A DNA stretch of 35,395 bases, taken from an uncultured Planctomycetales bacterium (lineage in GTDB: Bacteria; Planctomycetota; Planctomycetia; Isosphaerales; Isosphaeraceae). The notes beneath the pieces are model-generated. The model was given only the letters and a program-made list of their open reading frames with translations, had not been told where the DNA came from and ran no database searches. Both the position numbers and the translations under genes were made by a program. Positions 23,434 through 31,286 of the stretch are shown in pieces; the first letter of the stretch is position 1, and every line of letters begins with the position of its first letter. Where the stretch lies: the NCBI GenBank assembly GCA_937907525.1, contig CALCIB010000087.1:1-35395 (forward strand), written 5' to 3'.

Positions 23434-24663
23434 TCAGATTCCGGCGAGGGCGTGGGCGCGACCGACGCGGGCGATGGCCCGATAGAACGCGGCGGCGCGC
23501 ATCGAGATCTTCTTCCGCTCGGCCAGTTCGTGGATGTCGTGGAAGGCGTCGACCTGCTTCTTCTCCTGCTCGCCCTGGATCTGCTCCAGCGGCCAGCGGA
23601 AGTGCTGGAGGTTCTGGACCCACTCGAAGTAGCTGACGATCACGCCGCCGGCGTTGGCGAGGATGTCCGGGACGACGGGGATGCCGCGGGCGTTGAAGAC
23701 CTCGTCGGCCTCCGGCCAGGTCGGGCCGTTGGCCGCCTCGACGATCAGCTTGGCGCGGACGGCCTCGGCCGTCGCCTTGTCGAAGACGCCCCCCAGGGCC
23801 GCGGGGATCAGGACGTCGACGTCGGCGCGGAGCAACTCCTCGTTGGAGCAGGGCAGGGCGCCCTCGAAGCCGACGATGTTGCGGTTGACGGCGACGTAGC
23901 GCAGCAGGGCCTCGACGTCGATCCCGTCGGGGTTCCGGAGCCCGCCGTGGACGTCGGAGACGGCGACGATCTTGGCGCCCTCCTTGGCGAGGAACCTGGC
24001 GGTGAAGCTCCCCACGTTGCCGAAGCCCTGAATCGCGAAGGTGGAGCCGCCGACCGTCCGCCCCCGGGTCGCCAGCATCTCGCGGGCGACGATCGCCACG
24101 CCGTAGCCGGTGGCCTCCTTGCGGCCGATCGAGCCGTGCAGCTCGATCGGCTTGCCGGTGACCACCGCGGGATGGAAGCCGGCGTACTTGGAGTACTCGC
24201 TCATGATCCAGGCCATCACCTGGTCGTCGGTCCCCATGTCGGGGGCGGGGATGTCCTTCACCGGGCCGATGACGTCGTGGATCTTCTCGGTGAACCGGCG
24301 GGTGAGGCGTTCGAGTTCCGCCTTGGAGAGCTTGGACGGGTCGCAGTTGACGCCCCCCTTGCCGCCGCCGAACGGGATGTCGACGACCGCCGTCTTCCAG
24401 GTCATCAGGCTGGCGAGCGCCCGCGACTCGTCGTCGTCGACCTCGGGGTGGTATCGAAGGCCCCCCTTGAACGGGCCGCGGGAGTTGTCGTGCTGGACGC
24501 GGTAGCCCAGGAAGTTGCCCAGCCGGCCGGAGTCCATCTCGATGACCACCTCGACGCGGACCTCGCGCTCGGGGGTGAGCAGGAGCGTGCGGACGTTGTC
24601 GGAGAGGTCGAGGAGTCTCGCGGCCTGGTCGAAATAGTGGCTGGTGGCCTCGAACGCTTGCAT
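23434..24663 (-). CDS. Glu/Leu/Phe/Val dehydrogenase (probable glutamate dehydrogenase)
   Basis: A 409-residue NAD(P)-dependent amino acid dehydrogenase. The substrate domain holds FKGGLRYHPEVDDDESRALA and the catalytic-Lys motif PFGGGKGGVNCDP (about residues 92-104), then PAPDMGTDDQVMAWI. The Rossmann domain begins near AIQGFGNVGSFTARFL. Length and the GGLRYHP and PAPDMGT blocks fit hexameric glutamate dehydrogenase better than leucine dehydrogenase, but substrate is not certain. The start ATG at 24661-24663 begins the conserved sequence; the open frame runs much further upstream without family similarity. It precedes purB by 12 bp, linking ammonia assimilation to nucleotide synthesis. Confidence 0.93.
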   Translation of the reverse strand: MQAFEATSHYFDQAARLLDLSDNVRTLLLTPEREVRVEVVIEMDSGRLGNFLGYRVQHDNSRGPFKGGLRYHPEVDDDESRALASLMTWKTAVVDIPFGGGKGGVNCDPSKLSKAELERLTRRFTEKIHDVIGPVKDIPAPDMGTDDQVMAWIMSEYSKYAGFHPAVVTGKPIELHGSIGRKEATGYGVAIVAREMLATRGRTVGGSTFAIQGFGNVGSFTARFLAKEGAKIVAVSDVHGGLRNPDGIDVEALLRYVAVNRNIVGFEGALPCSNEELLRADVDVLIPAALGGVFDKATAEAVRAKLIVEAANGPTWPEADEVFNARGIPVVPDILANAGGVIVSYFEWVQNLQHFRWPLEQIQGEQEKKQVDAFHDIHELAERKKISMRAAAFYRAIARVGRAHALAGI

Positions 24664-24819
24664 CGCGACGCCGATCCTGGGAAAAAGGAACGGAGGGATC
24701 AAACCGAGGGTTCGGCCGAAACCGCCCTCCCGATGGTAACGAACCGCCCCACACACCCGCAATCGCCAGCCGGCCCCCGCCACCCCAGCCGGCGCCCGAC
24801 GACGAAAGGCCGACGCGCG

Positions 24820-25599
24820 ATGAGCCCCTGGAAGCTCGCCGAGATCACTTACGGACGGGTCAAGGCCGAGTCCCCGTTTCAGGTCGCCGTCCTCCCGCTG
24901 GGCGCCACCGAGCCCCACAACCTCCACCTCCCCTACGCGACCGACACCCTCCAGGTCGAACTGGTCGCCTCCAGGGCCTGCGAGCGGGCCGTCGCCAGGG
25001 GGGCCCGGGTCGTCCAACTGCCGGCGATCCCCTACGGGACCGAGACCAACCAGATGGAATTCCCGATGGCGATGAACCTCAACCCCTCGACGCTGGCGAA
25101 GGTGATCGAGGACCTGGTCGATTCGCTCGCCAAGCACGGGGTCCACAAGCTGTTGATCCTCAACGGCCACGGCGGCAACAACCTCAAGTGGGTGCTTCGC
25201 GAGTTGTACAAGGCCACGCCCGTCCAGTTGTTCCTCTGCAACTGGTTCCGGGTCGGCCTCGACCGCGGCTCCGAGATCTTCGAGGAGCCCGAGGATCACG
25301 CCGGCGAGATGGAGACCAGCATGGGCCTGGCCTTCTTCCCGGAACTGGTCCGCCTGGAGGCCGCCGACGAGGGGGCCGTCAAGCCGTCGCGATTCGACGC
25401 CGTGGCCAAGGGCTGGGTGGAGATCACCCGCCCCTGGGAGCGGCTGACCACGAATTCCGGCTCCGGCGACCCTCGCGCCGCCACCGCCGCCAAGGGGGAG
25501 GCGTACGCCGAACTGGTCGTCGGCCGCGTCGGCGACTTCCTCGTCGAATTGGCGGCTTCGCCCCTGGACGAACACTTCCCGTTCCAACCCCCCGCCTGA
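24820..25599 (+). CDS. creatininase-family metal-dependent hydrolase
   Basis: A 259-residue protein of the creatininase/formamide amidohydrolase family. The metal-binding residues are in place: LPLGATEPHNLHLPYATDT (Glu, His, Asp at about 29-43), NGHGGNN (His, about 116-122) and the Glu in DHAGEMETS (about 154-162). Members hydrolyse small cyclic amides, for example creatinine, and the riboflavin/F420 intermediate in related enzymes; the substrate here is not predictable. ATG at 24820 has only AAAGG upstream. The SCO-type gene follows by 33 bp on the same strand and may be co-transcribed, though no functional link is obvious. Confidence 0.9.
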   Translation: MSPWKLAEITYGRVKAESPFQVAVLPLGATEPHNLHLPYATDTLQVELVASRACERAVARGARVVQLPAIPYGTETNQMEFPMAMNLNPSTLAKVIEDLVDSLAKHGVHKLLILNGHGGNNLKWVLRELYKATPVQLFLCNWFRVGLDRGSEIFEEPEDHAGEMETSMGLAFFPELVRLEAADEGAVKPSRFDAVAKGWVEITRPWERLTTNSGSGDPRAATAAKGEAYAELVVGRVGDFLVELAASPLDEHFPFQPPA

Positions 25600-25632
25600 A
25601 CGACCGCCCCGCCCGCATTCGGAGATCGACTC

Positions 25633-26622
25633 ATGACCAGGCGGCCCCCCCTCGCCGGCCTCCGCCTCGCCGCGCTCGTCCTGTTCGCCGTCGCGCCCGC
25701 CTGTTCCGAGCGGGCCGAGCCGCTCTCGGCTCCCGAACCGGCGGCGACGGCCGAACCTTCGCCCGCCCCGAAGGCCGAGGCCCCGCTGGAGACGAAGGAC
25801 TACCCGCTCGCGGGCGAGGTCCGCAAGGTCGACGCCGAAGGCAAGACGCTCACGATCCGTCACGAGACGATCGAGGGCTTCATGACCGCCATGACCATGC
25901 CCTTCCACATGCCGGACGACACCGATTTCTCGGAGTTCAATCCCGGCGACTACGTCGAGGGGACCCTGCGCGTCCAGTCGCGGGGGGGCGTGACCGAGAA
26001 ATACGAGGTGGCCGGCCTGGAGGTGGTCAAGCCGGCCATCAAGCCCATGGTCCTGGAGATGACCAAGGACGGCCCCAAGCTGGCCGCGCCGCCGATCCGG
26101 CTCGAAGTCGGCGACGAGGTCCCGGACTTCACGATCATCGACCAGGACGGGACGTCGCGGAGGCTCTCGGACCTGAGGGGGTTCGTGGTCGCGCTGACGT
26201 TCGTCTACACCCGCTGTCCGCTGCCGGAGTTCTGCCCCGCGATGGACCGCCGGTTCCACGACCTGGCGGAGGCGGTGGCGACGAACTCGGCCAGGGCCGC
26301 CAAGGTCCGCCTGATCTCCCTCTCCTTCGATCCCGACCACGACACCCCCGAGGTCCTGCGGGAACACGCGGCCATCCGCGGGGCGAAGCCCCCCTTGTGG
26401 ACCTTCGCGACGACCTCGCGCGAGGACCTGGCGCGGATCGCGCCGCCTTTGGGCCTGACGTTCGGGCCGGTCGGGAGCGAGATCGTCCACAACCTCTGCA
26501 CGGCCGTGATCGGCCCCGACGGGCGGCTCGCGCGGCTGGAGGTCGGGACCAAGGCCAACGCCTGGACGACCTCGGACATGCTCAAGACCGTCGCCGGCCT
26601 GGCGCCCTCCGGCGACCGCTGA
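25633..26622 (+). CDS. CusF-like/SCO1 fusion lipoprotein
   Basis: A 329-residue lipoprotein (signal, lipobox VAPAC with Cys24) with two domains. Residues about 56-130 resemble a CusF-type copper-binding barrel: YPLAGEVRKVDAEGKTLTI and the Met-rich GFMTAMTMPFHM. Residues about 158-320 are a SCO1/SenC thioredoxin-fold domain; its metal site is Cys195 and Cys201 (TRCPLPEFCP, a C-x5-C arrangement in place of the usual C-x3-C) with His286 in VHNLC. SCO proteins deliver copper to cytochrome oxidase or handle thiol redox. Fusion suggests copper transfer between domains. GGAG is 8 bases before the ATG. An ArsR-type regulator and a TolC-family protein follow. Confidence 0.88.
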   Translation: MTRRPPLAGLRLAALVLFAVAPACSERAEPLSAPEPAATAEPSPAPKAEAPLETKDYPLAGEVRKVDAEGKTLTIRHETIEGFMTAMTMPFHMPDDTDFSEFNPGDYVEGTLRVQSRGGVTEKYEVAGLEVVKPAIKPMVLEMTKDGPKLAAPPIRLEVGDEVPDFTIIDQDGTSRRLSDLRGFVVALTFVYTRCPLPEFCPAMDRRFHDLAEAVATNSARAAKVRLISLSFDPDHDTPEVLREHAAIRGAKPPLWTFATTSREDLARIAPPLGLTFGPVGSEIVHNLCTAVIGPDGRLARLEVGTKANAWTTSDMLKTVAGLAPSGDR

Positions 26623-26690
26623 GCCCCTCGCCGCGGCGGATCGGAGGGCGGAAGGGCGAATCCGCGCCCGGATTCGCGCGGCGATCGCCA

Positions 26691-26718
26691 TTGACAAAGA
26701 ATCAACGATCACTAAGAT
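26691..26718 (+). promoter_or_regulatory. sigma70-type promoter of the ArsR-family gene
   Basis: A perfect TTGACA (26691-26696) and TAAGAT (26713-26718) are separated by 16 bp. Transcription would start near 26725, leaving a leader of about 145 bases before the ArsR-family start. Confidence 0.65.
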
Positions 26719-26743
26719 GTGGACAAACATCGGAGTCGAGATA

Positions 26744-26757
26744 CGTTCGCGCGAACG
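26744..26757 (+). promoter_or_regulatory. candidate operator palindrome downstream of ArsR promoter
   Basis: A perfect 14-bp palindrome, CGTTCGC-GCGAACG, lies about 20 bases after the predicted transcription start. ArsR-family dimers bind inverted repeats and often repress their own promoter, so this is a natural candidate; the sequence is not a known ArsR consensus. Confidence 0.45.
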
Positions 26758-26870
26758 AGTGAACGATCCTCGGCTCCACGTCGCCGGTTGGACCCGTCGG
26801 GCCGGCCGCCCGGGCGTCCGGGCGCGGACCCCGCGGCCGCGGCGATCGCGAGGCCCCGAGGAACGAAGCC

Positions 26871-27260
26871 ATGGCAGTCGCCAAGACCCGCCCCAAGACG
26901 ACCGCGGCCAAGTCGGCCGCCTCCAGGCCGACCGCGGCCAAGCCGGCCGGAGGCCGCGTCAAGTCGACGAAGGTCGTGGACCAGCGGCTCCAGCAGGCCA
27001 AGCGGGCCTCCATCCTGCTGAAGCACGTCAGCGACCCCACGCGGTTGCAGGTGATCCTGATCCTGTCGGAGGGGGAGCGCCACGTCGGCGCCCTCTGCGA
27101 CCAGCTCAGCCAGAGCCAGCCGGCGGTCAGCCACCACCTGGCGCTGCTGCGCCACGGCAACGTGATCACCCCCCGCCGCCAGGGGAAGAACAACTTCTAC
27201 AGCCTCACCGATTCCGGGACGGTCCTGGCCCGGGTCGTCAAGAGCCTCCTCGCCTCTTGA
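26871..27260 (+). CDS. ArsR-family winged-helix regulator with basic N-terminal tail
   Basis: A 129-residue protein. Residues about 40-129 form an ArsR-type winged helix: ASILLKHVSDPTRLQVILIL, then RHVGALCDQLSQSQPAVSHHLALLRHG (recognition helix) and the wing VITPRRQGKNNFYSLTD. The first 35 residues are a Lys/Ala/Thr/Pro-rich tail (KTRPKTTAAKS, RPTAAKPAGG) like histone H1-type tails, unusual for ArsR proteins. Only one Cys lies in the metal-sensing helix region, so a classic Cys-pair metal site is not evident. It may repress itself and perhaps neighbouring metal genes. It converges with the TolC-family gene, 30 bp away. Confidence 0.9.
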   Translation: MAVAKTRPKTTAAKSAASRPTAAKPAGGRVKSTKVVDQRLQQAKRASILLKHVSDPTRLQVILILSEGERHVGALCDQLSQSQPAVSHHLALLRHGNVITPRRQGKNNFYSLTDSGTVLARVVKSLLAS

Positions 27261-27290
27261 GGCGGATCGAGGCCGCCCGGCCGCGGCCGT

Positions 27291-28913
27291 TCACGGCAGC
27301 AGCCGGCGGCCGACGACCGTGTCGAGGTTCAGCATGCTCCGCCGGTGTCGGATCGCGGTGTCCAGATAGGCTTTCACGTTGTCGTTGTGGACCCGCTGGG
27401 CGTCCAGGTACGACACCACGTTGACCTGGCTGTTCTGGAACAGGACGAATCGGTCGTTCTTCGACTGCTCCGAGGCGGGGATGATCTCGGTTCGGATCCG
27501 CTTCACGATGTCGCGGGTGATCTGGTACTCGCGGGCCGCCTGGACGACCTCGGTCTCCACCCGGCGCTCGATGGCGGCCAGGTCGATGCGGGACTGGTTG
27601 ATGTTGAGCCGGGCGCGCTCGATGTTCCCCTGGTTGCGGTTGTAAAGCGGCATGGGGACGGTCACGCCCAGCGCCCACGAGTACGCGCTTTTCAGGCCGA
27701 TCGGGGCGTTGTTCTGGAACGTGTACGGCTGGTACAGGACGTAGGCGTCCTGATAGCGGTTGGCCCGCGCCAGGCCGTAGCCGGCCTCGGCCGCCTTGAT
27801 TCCCAGTCGGAACGCGATCACGTCCGGTCGGAATTCCAGGGCCATCCGAACCAGCTCCTCCGTCGGCGGCGGTTCCGGCCCGCGGTCCTCGATCACGCCG
27901 TCGAATTCAAGCGTCTCGGCTTGCTCCGGCGGGATGTTCAGGAGCATGCCGAGCGTTCGCTTGGAGCGCCGGAGGTTCTCCTCGGCGTCCTCGAGGCCGA
28001 CGATGGCGATCTGCTGCTGCGACTTCACCTGGCTGACGTCGGCCCTCGAGGAGATGTCGCGCTCGTAGAGCAACTCGGTCGCCCGGATCAGTCGGTCGAA
28101 GCCCTCGACGCTCGCCTTGGCGTAGCGGGCGAGTTGCCGGGCCGACAGCACGTCGACGAAGGCCGTGTGGACGTTCTGCATCGCCAGCCGGACGGCGTCC
28201 TGATACTGCGCCTCGACGACCCGGACCACCTGGCTGGCGTAGGCCTTCCGCGCCGTCCGCTTGAACGAGAAGTCCACCGGGTGGGAGATGTTGACGTCGT
28301 ACTGGGTCTGCCCCCCCGGCCGCTCCTTCGTGTAATTCCCATAGGGGACCATCTGGGCGTCGGCGAAGAAGATGGGGTTGGCCAGCAGGCTGGCCGTCAG
28401 GACGTCGGCGCGGGCCTGGGGGATCTCAAGCGCCTTGGACTTCAGGTCCAGGTTCTCCCGGATCATCAGCTCGATGGCCTGGTCGAGCGTCATGCCGCCG
28501 GGGACGGCCGCGGCCTCGTCCTCCTCCGGCATCGAGAGCGACCCGTAAAGCTGGGCCGGCGGCACCGGCAACGGCGTGGGGGCCGCCATCGACCGCGTCC
28601 CCGCCGTCGGGTTCGCCTCCGGCGTGCTGATCGAGGCCGGCACCCGAGGGACCGACGTCGCGCCGCCGGCGCCCATCAGGGGCTGGTCCTGACCGGGCTG
28701 GGCGGCGAACGGACCCGCGTCGGTCCCCGGCGCCGGCCCCAGCCGCGACTGGGTCGACCCCGGCGCCGCGCCGCCCAGGCCCATCGGCGTGAACGGCGCC
28801 TGTTCTCCGACGGACTGACCGCGGGCCGTGGTCCCGACCGCCGCGGCGACCGCCAACGCGACCGCCGCCGCCCGGAGCCGGATGATCTTATGAATGTCGC
28901 ATGGGGTCGTCAC
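27291..28913 (-). CDS. TolC-family outer membrane efflux protein
   Basis: A 540-residue protein with signal peptide (IIRLRAAAVALAVAAAVGTTARGQ), a Gly/Pro/Ala-rich linker (about residues 35-145) and two OEP repeats with long alpha-helical coiled-coil segments (MTLDQAIELMIRENLDLKSKA onward, and the second half from about residue 350). Members form trimeric channels for efflux pumps or type I secretion; the metal-export CzcC/CusC branch is likely but not proven, and no RND pump or adaptor is in the window. I choose GTG at 28911-28913 because AAGGAGG is 5 bases upstream; an upstream ATG frame start at 29051 lacks one. The long disordered linker before the barrel region is atypical. Confidence 0.9.
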   Translation of the reverse strand: MTTPCDIHKIIRLRAAAVALAVAAAVGTTARGQSVGEQAPFTPMGLGGAAPGSTQSRLGPAPGTDAGPFAAQPGQDQPLMGAGGATSVPRVPASISTPEANPTAGTRSMAAPTPLPVPPAQLYGSLSMPEEDEAAAVPGGMTLDQAIELMIRENLDLKSKALEIPQARADVLTASLLANPIFFADAQMVPYGNYTKERPGGQTQYDVNISHPVDFSFKRTARKAYASQVVRVVEAQYQDAVRLAMQNVHTAFVDVLSARQLARYAKASVEGFDRLIRATELLYERDISSRADVSQVKSQQQIAIVGLEDAEENLRRSKRTLGMLLNIPPEQAETLEFDGVIEDRGPEPPPTEELVRMALEFRPDVIAFRLGIKAAEAGYGLARANRYQDAYVLYQPYTFQNNAPIGLKSAYSWALGVTVPMPLYNRNQGNIERARLNINQSRIDLAAIERRVETEVVQAAREYQITRDIVKRIRTEIIPASEQSKNDRFVLFQNSQVNVVSYLDAQRVHNDNVKAYLDTAIRHRRSMLNLDTVVGRRLLP

Positions 28914-29246
28914 CAGTTCCTCCTTGAATTCGTCGGGTTGCGTCGCCGCTCCGATCCACCAACGACCCGAACTCGCCAGAGCTTCCTGCTCCTTGACGCT
29001 TATCGACCGCCCGGCAAATCCACGTTGAATCGATGTCGCCCAGATTCCCAAGATAACCCGAATTTAAAGAACGACCGGGGCGCGCGACTCCATGGCGTCT
29101 CTCGCCTTCTCCGAGATCAGGGCGGCGGCGGTCGATTTACGACGTCCCGCCGGGAGAGACTATTCCTGGGAGGGTCGGGCGGTTACGTTAGTCCATGTCC
29201 GGCCTCGGCCGGCCGTCGCTGGGGAGGAAAGGGGAGGGGGCGGATC
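28914..29246. other. divergent intergenic region, TolC-family to DUF1501
   Basis: No gene is supportable here. It must hold promoters for both flanking genes; an AT-rich patch (GAATTTAAAG, about 29060-29069) is the only obvious candidate region. The plus-strand gene start is preceded by a strong GGGGAGGGGG. Confidence 0.4.
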
Positions 29247-30377
29247 ATGAGCCAATCCGGACTAAGATCGAAAGCGGCGCGCGCCGGGATCGGTCGTCGC
29301 GCGTTCTTGCGGGTCGGGGGGATCGGCCTGGGGGCCTGGGGGCTCGGCGGCGCGAGCGGGTCCGCGGCGCCGTCGGCTCCGACCGCGGGCGATCGATCGG
29401 TCATCCTGCTGATGCTCGTCGGCGGGCCCAGCCAGTTGGAGACGTTCGACCCCAAGCCCGACGCCCCCGACGACGTCCGCGGGCCGTTCGCCTCGATCGC
29501 CACCCGCGTCCCCGGCGTCCGAATCGGCGAGCACCTGCCGAGGGTCGCGGCGCGGATGGACAAGCTGGCCCTGGTCCGCTCGCTCCATCACGACCAGGCC
29601 CCGATCCACGAGACCGGGCTGCAACTGATGCAGACCGGCCGCGTCAGCCGGAACGACGACCATCCCCACTTCGGCGCGGTCGCCTCCGCGCGGTTCGACC
29701 GCGGCGGCGGCCGATCGAGTTTCGCCCTGCTTCCGGGACCGATCGTCGACACGGGCGTCCGGATGCCCCGCGGTCAGACGGCCGGCGACCTCGACCCGCG
29801 GCACGCGCCGACGATCCTGGATCCCGACGCCGTTCCGGACATCGTCGCCGAACCGCGGAGGACGCGCGAGGCTTACGGGGCGTCGCGGTTCGGCCGCTGC
29901 TGCCTGGCGGCTCGCAAGCTGGTGGAGGCCGGCGTCCGGGTCGTGACGGTCAACATGTACGACACCGTCTTCAACCGGGTCTCCTGGGACTGCCACGGCT
30001 GTCGCCCGTTCAGCACGATGGACGACTACCGTCGCGAGGTCCTGCCGACCTTCGACCGCGCGTTTTCGGCGCTGATCGACGACCTGGACGCGCGGGGGAT
30101 GCTGGCGACGACGTTGGTGGCGGCCGTCGGCGAGTTCGGCCGGACGCCGCGACTGAACGACCGCGGCGGTCGCGACCACTGGCCGGGCGTCTGGAGCGGC
30201 CTTCTGGCCGGCGGCGGCGTTCAGGGCGGCCGGGTCGTCGGCGCCAGCGACCCCCGCGGCGCCGAGCCCGCCGACCGCCCCGTCTCCCCCGCCGAATGGC
30301 TGGCGACCGTCCGCCACGCCCTCGGCGCCGAACCGTCCGCGACCGACGCCGCCGAGCCGATCCGCGAGCTGTTCTGA
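29247..30377 (+). CDS. DUF1501 protein with Tat signal
   Basis: A 376-residue protein of the planctomycete DUF1501 family, which belongs to the alkaline phosphatase/sulfatase superfamily by fold; the function of the family is not established. The N-terminus has a twin-arginine signal (IGRRAFLRVGGIGLGAWGLG), so it is exported folded. Family blocks include LLMLVGGPSQLETFDPKP, SLHHDQAPIHETG, SWDCHG, and VAAVGEFGRTP followed by GRDHW. It is somewhat shorter than usual members (about 430-480), but begins and ends in family sequence, so it looks complete. ATG at 29247 has a strong purine-rich site upstream. In planctomycetes DUF1501 genes usually sit beside DUF1549/DUF1553 cytochrome-like genes, which are not present here. 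Confidence 0.93.
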   Translation: MSQSGLRSKAARAGIGRRAFLRVGGIGLGAWGLGGASGSAAPSAPTAGDRSVILLMLVGGPSQLETFDPKPDAPDDVRGPFASIATRVPGVRIGEHLPRVAARMDKLALVRSLHHDQAPIHETGLQLMQTGRVSRNDDHPHFGAVASARFDRGGGRSSFALLPGPIVDTGVRMPRGQTAGDLDPRHAPTILDPDAVPDIVAEPRRTREAYGASRFGRCCLAARKLVEAGVRVVTVNMYDTVFNRVSWDCHGCRPFSTMDDYRREVLPTFDRAFSALIDDLDARGMLATTLVAAVGEFGRTPRLNDRGGRDHWPGVWSGLLAGGGVQGGRVVGASDPRGAEPADRPVSPAEWLATVRHALGAEPSATDAAEPIRELF

Positions 30378-30465
30378 GGAAGAACGTCGTCGGCGAGCCG
30401 GCGGAGCATGGCGATGAGGATGACGCGACTCGAGGGGGAATGTCGAACGATGTCGCGAAGGACGG

Positions 30466-30503
30466 TTGATGTCAGTCTCTCAAGGATCTATGATATTCCT
30501 TGA
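30466..30503 (+). promoter_or_regulatory. toxin-antitoxin promoter with overlapping operator
   Basis: TTGATG (30466-30471) and TATGAT (30489-30494, five of six) are 17 bp apart. The inverted repeat TCAAGGA (30480-30486) and TCCTTGA (30497-30503) brackets the -10, the usual place for autorepression by an antitoxin or toxin-antitoxin complex. The predicted leader is only about 15 bases. Confidence 0.65.
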
Positions 30504-30515
30504 AAGGACTGGCGC

Positions 30516-30854
30516 GTGTGGGAGGTGATTTTCCAGCAAGAGTTCGGGGAGGAGTTCCGAGCGTTCGGCGACGCCGCCCGCTTCGCAATCCTCTCCAAGC
30601 TCCAGGTCTTGCGCGTCGCGGGGCCGAATTTGAGCAGGCCCCACGTCGATACGATCCAGGGGTCCGCGTATCCGAACATGAAGGAGTTGAGGGTCCAGGT
30701 CGGAGGACGGCCTTGGCGGGTGCTTTTCGCTTTCGATCCCGCGCGGCGCGCCGTCCTACTGGTCGGAGGGGACAAGGCGGGTGATAAGCGGTGGTACAGG
30801 CGCGTCGTCGCCGTCGCCGATGATCGCTTTCGCCGTCATCTCGAGGAGGCCTGA
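30516..30854 (+). CDS. RelE/ParE-superfamily (Gp49/HigB-like) toxin
   Basis: A 112-residue toxin of the phage Gp49-like branch. The C-terminal block KELRVQVGGRPWRVLFAFDP, LLVGGDKAGDKRWYRR and HLEEA, and the preceding LSRPHVDTIQGSAYPNMKEL, are typical. Such proteins are ribosome-dependent mRNA interferases or related growth inhibitors; the exact activity is inferred. The start is GTG at 30516 with AAAGGA 8 bases before it. The antitoxin follows after 2 bp, so toxin-first order as in HigBA. Confidence 0.92.
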   Translation: MWEVIFQQEFGEEFRAFGDAARFAILSKLQVLRVAGPNLSRPHVDTIQGSAYPNMKELRVQVGGRPWRVLFAFDPARRAVLLVGGDKAGDKRWYRRVVAVADDRFRRHLEEA

Positions 30855-30856
30855 CG

Positions 30857-31189
30857 ATGGCTGGCATTAGCTATGAGGACATGTTGGCTCGCGAGACCTC
30901 TGAATTCCAGGATCGAGTCAGGGAGGAGGGGGCGCGGTTGATCGACGAATACCGGACCTTGCAACAGTTGAGGGAGGCCCGGCGTCATTCCCAGGAGGAG
31001 ATCGCCCGACGGTTGGGGGTGCAACAGTCGGCCGTCTCCAAGATCGAGCGGAGGACCGACCTTTACCTCAGCACCCTCCGCAAATACGTGGAGGCCATGG
31101 GGGGCAAACTAGAGATCGTGGCCACGTTCCCCGAGGGAGGGAACGTCCGCATCGACCATTTCGGCGAGGAACGAGCGGCGACGAGTTGA
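30857..31189 (+). CDS. XRE-family antitoxin
   Basis: A 110-residue antitoxin with an N-terminal helical region (about 1-35, likely toxin-binding) and a helix-turn-helix of the Cro/C1 type: LREARRHSQEEIARRLGVQQSAVSKIERRTDLYLSTLRKYV (split here: turn and recognition helix at about residues 50-72). The ending EAMGGKLEIVATFPEG is common in antitoxins paired with Gp49-type toxins. It neutralises the upstream toxin and presumably binds the inverted repeat at 30480-30503. The ATG is 2 bp after the toxin stop, so translation is coupled. Confidence 0.92.
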   Translation: MAGISYEDMLARETSEFQDRVREEGARLIDEYRTLQQLREARRHSQEEIARRLGVQQSAVSKIERRTDLYLSTLRKYVEAMGGKLEIVATFPEGGNVRIDHFGEERAATS

Positions 31190-31200
31190 GTCGTCGCCGC
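31175..31200 (+). terminator. hairpin overlapping the antitoxin stop codon
   Basis: A perfect 10-bp stem (GCGGCGACGA at 31175-31184, TCGTCGCCGC at 31191-31200) places the antitoxin TGA stop in its six-base loop. There is no T-tract, so it may be a weak terminator or mRNA 3' end barrier. Confidence 0.45.
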
Positions 31201-31286
31201 GGCGCTCGCGCCCTCGGTTCGGCGTGGCGTCCCACTCTCATTCAAAGAGCTTCACGTCCACGACGCACACCGACGAGTTCCACGCC

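Noticed and set aside
23434..26730. Very long open frames antisense to or extending past known genes (about 900-1100 codons, for example here, 22324-25599, 7491-10253 and 12528-15197)
   Set aside because: They are shadows caused by about 70% GC, rich in Arg, Gly, Pro and Ala, without family motifs except where they coincide with the real gene.
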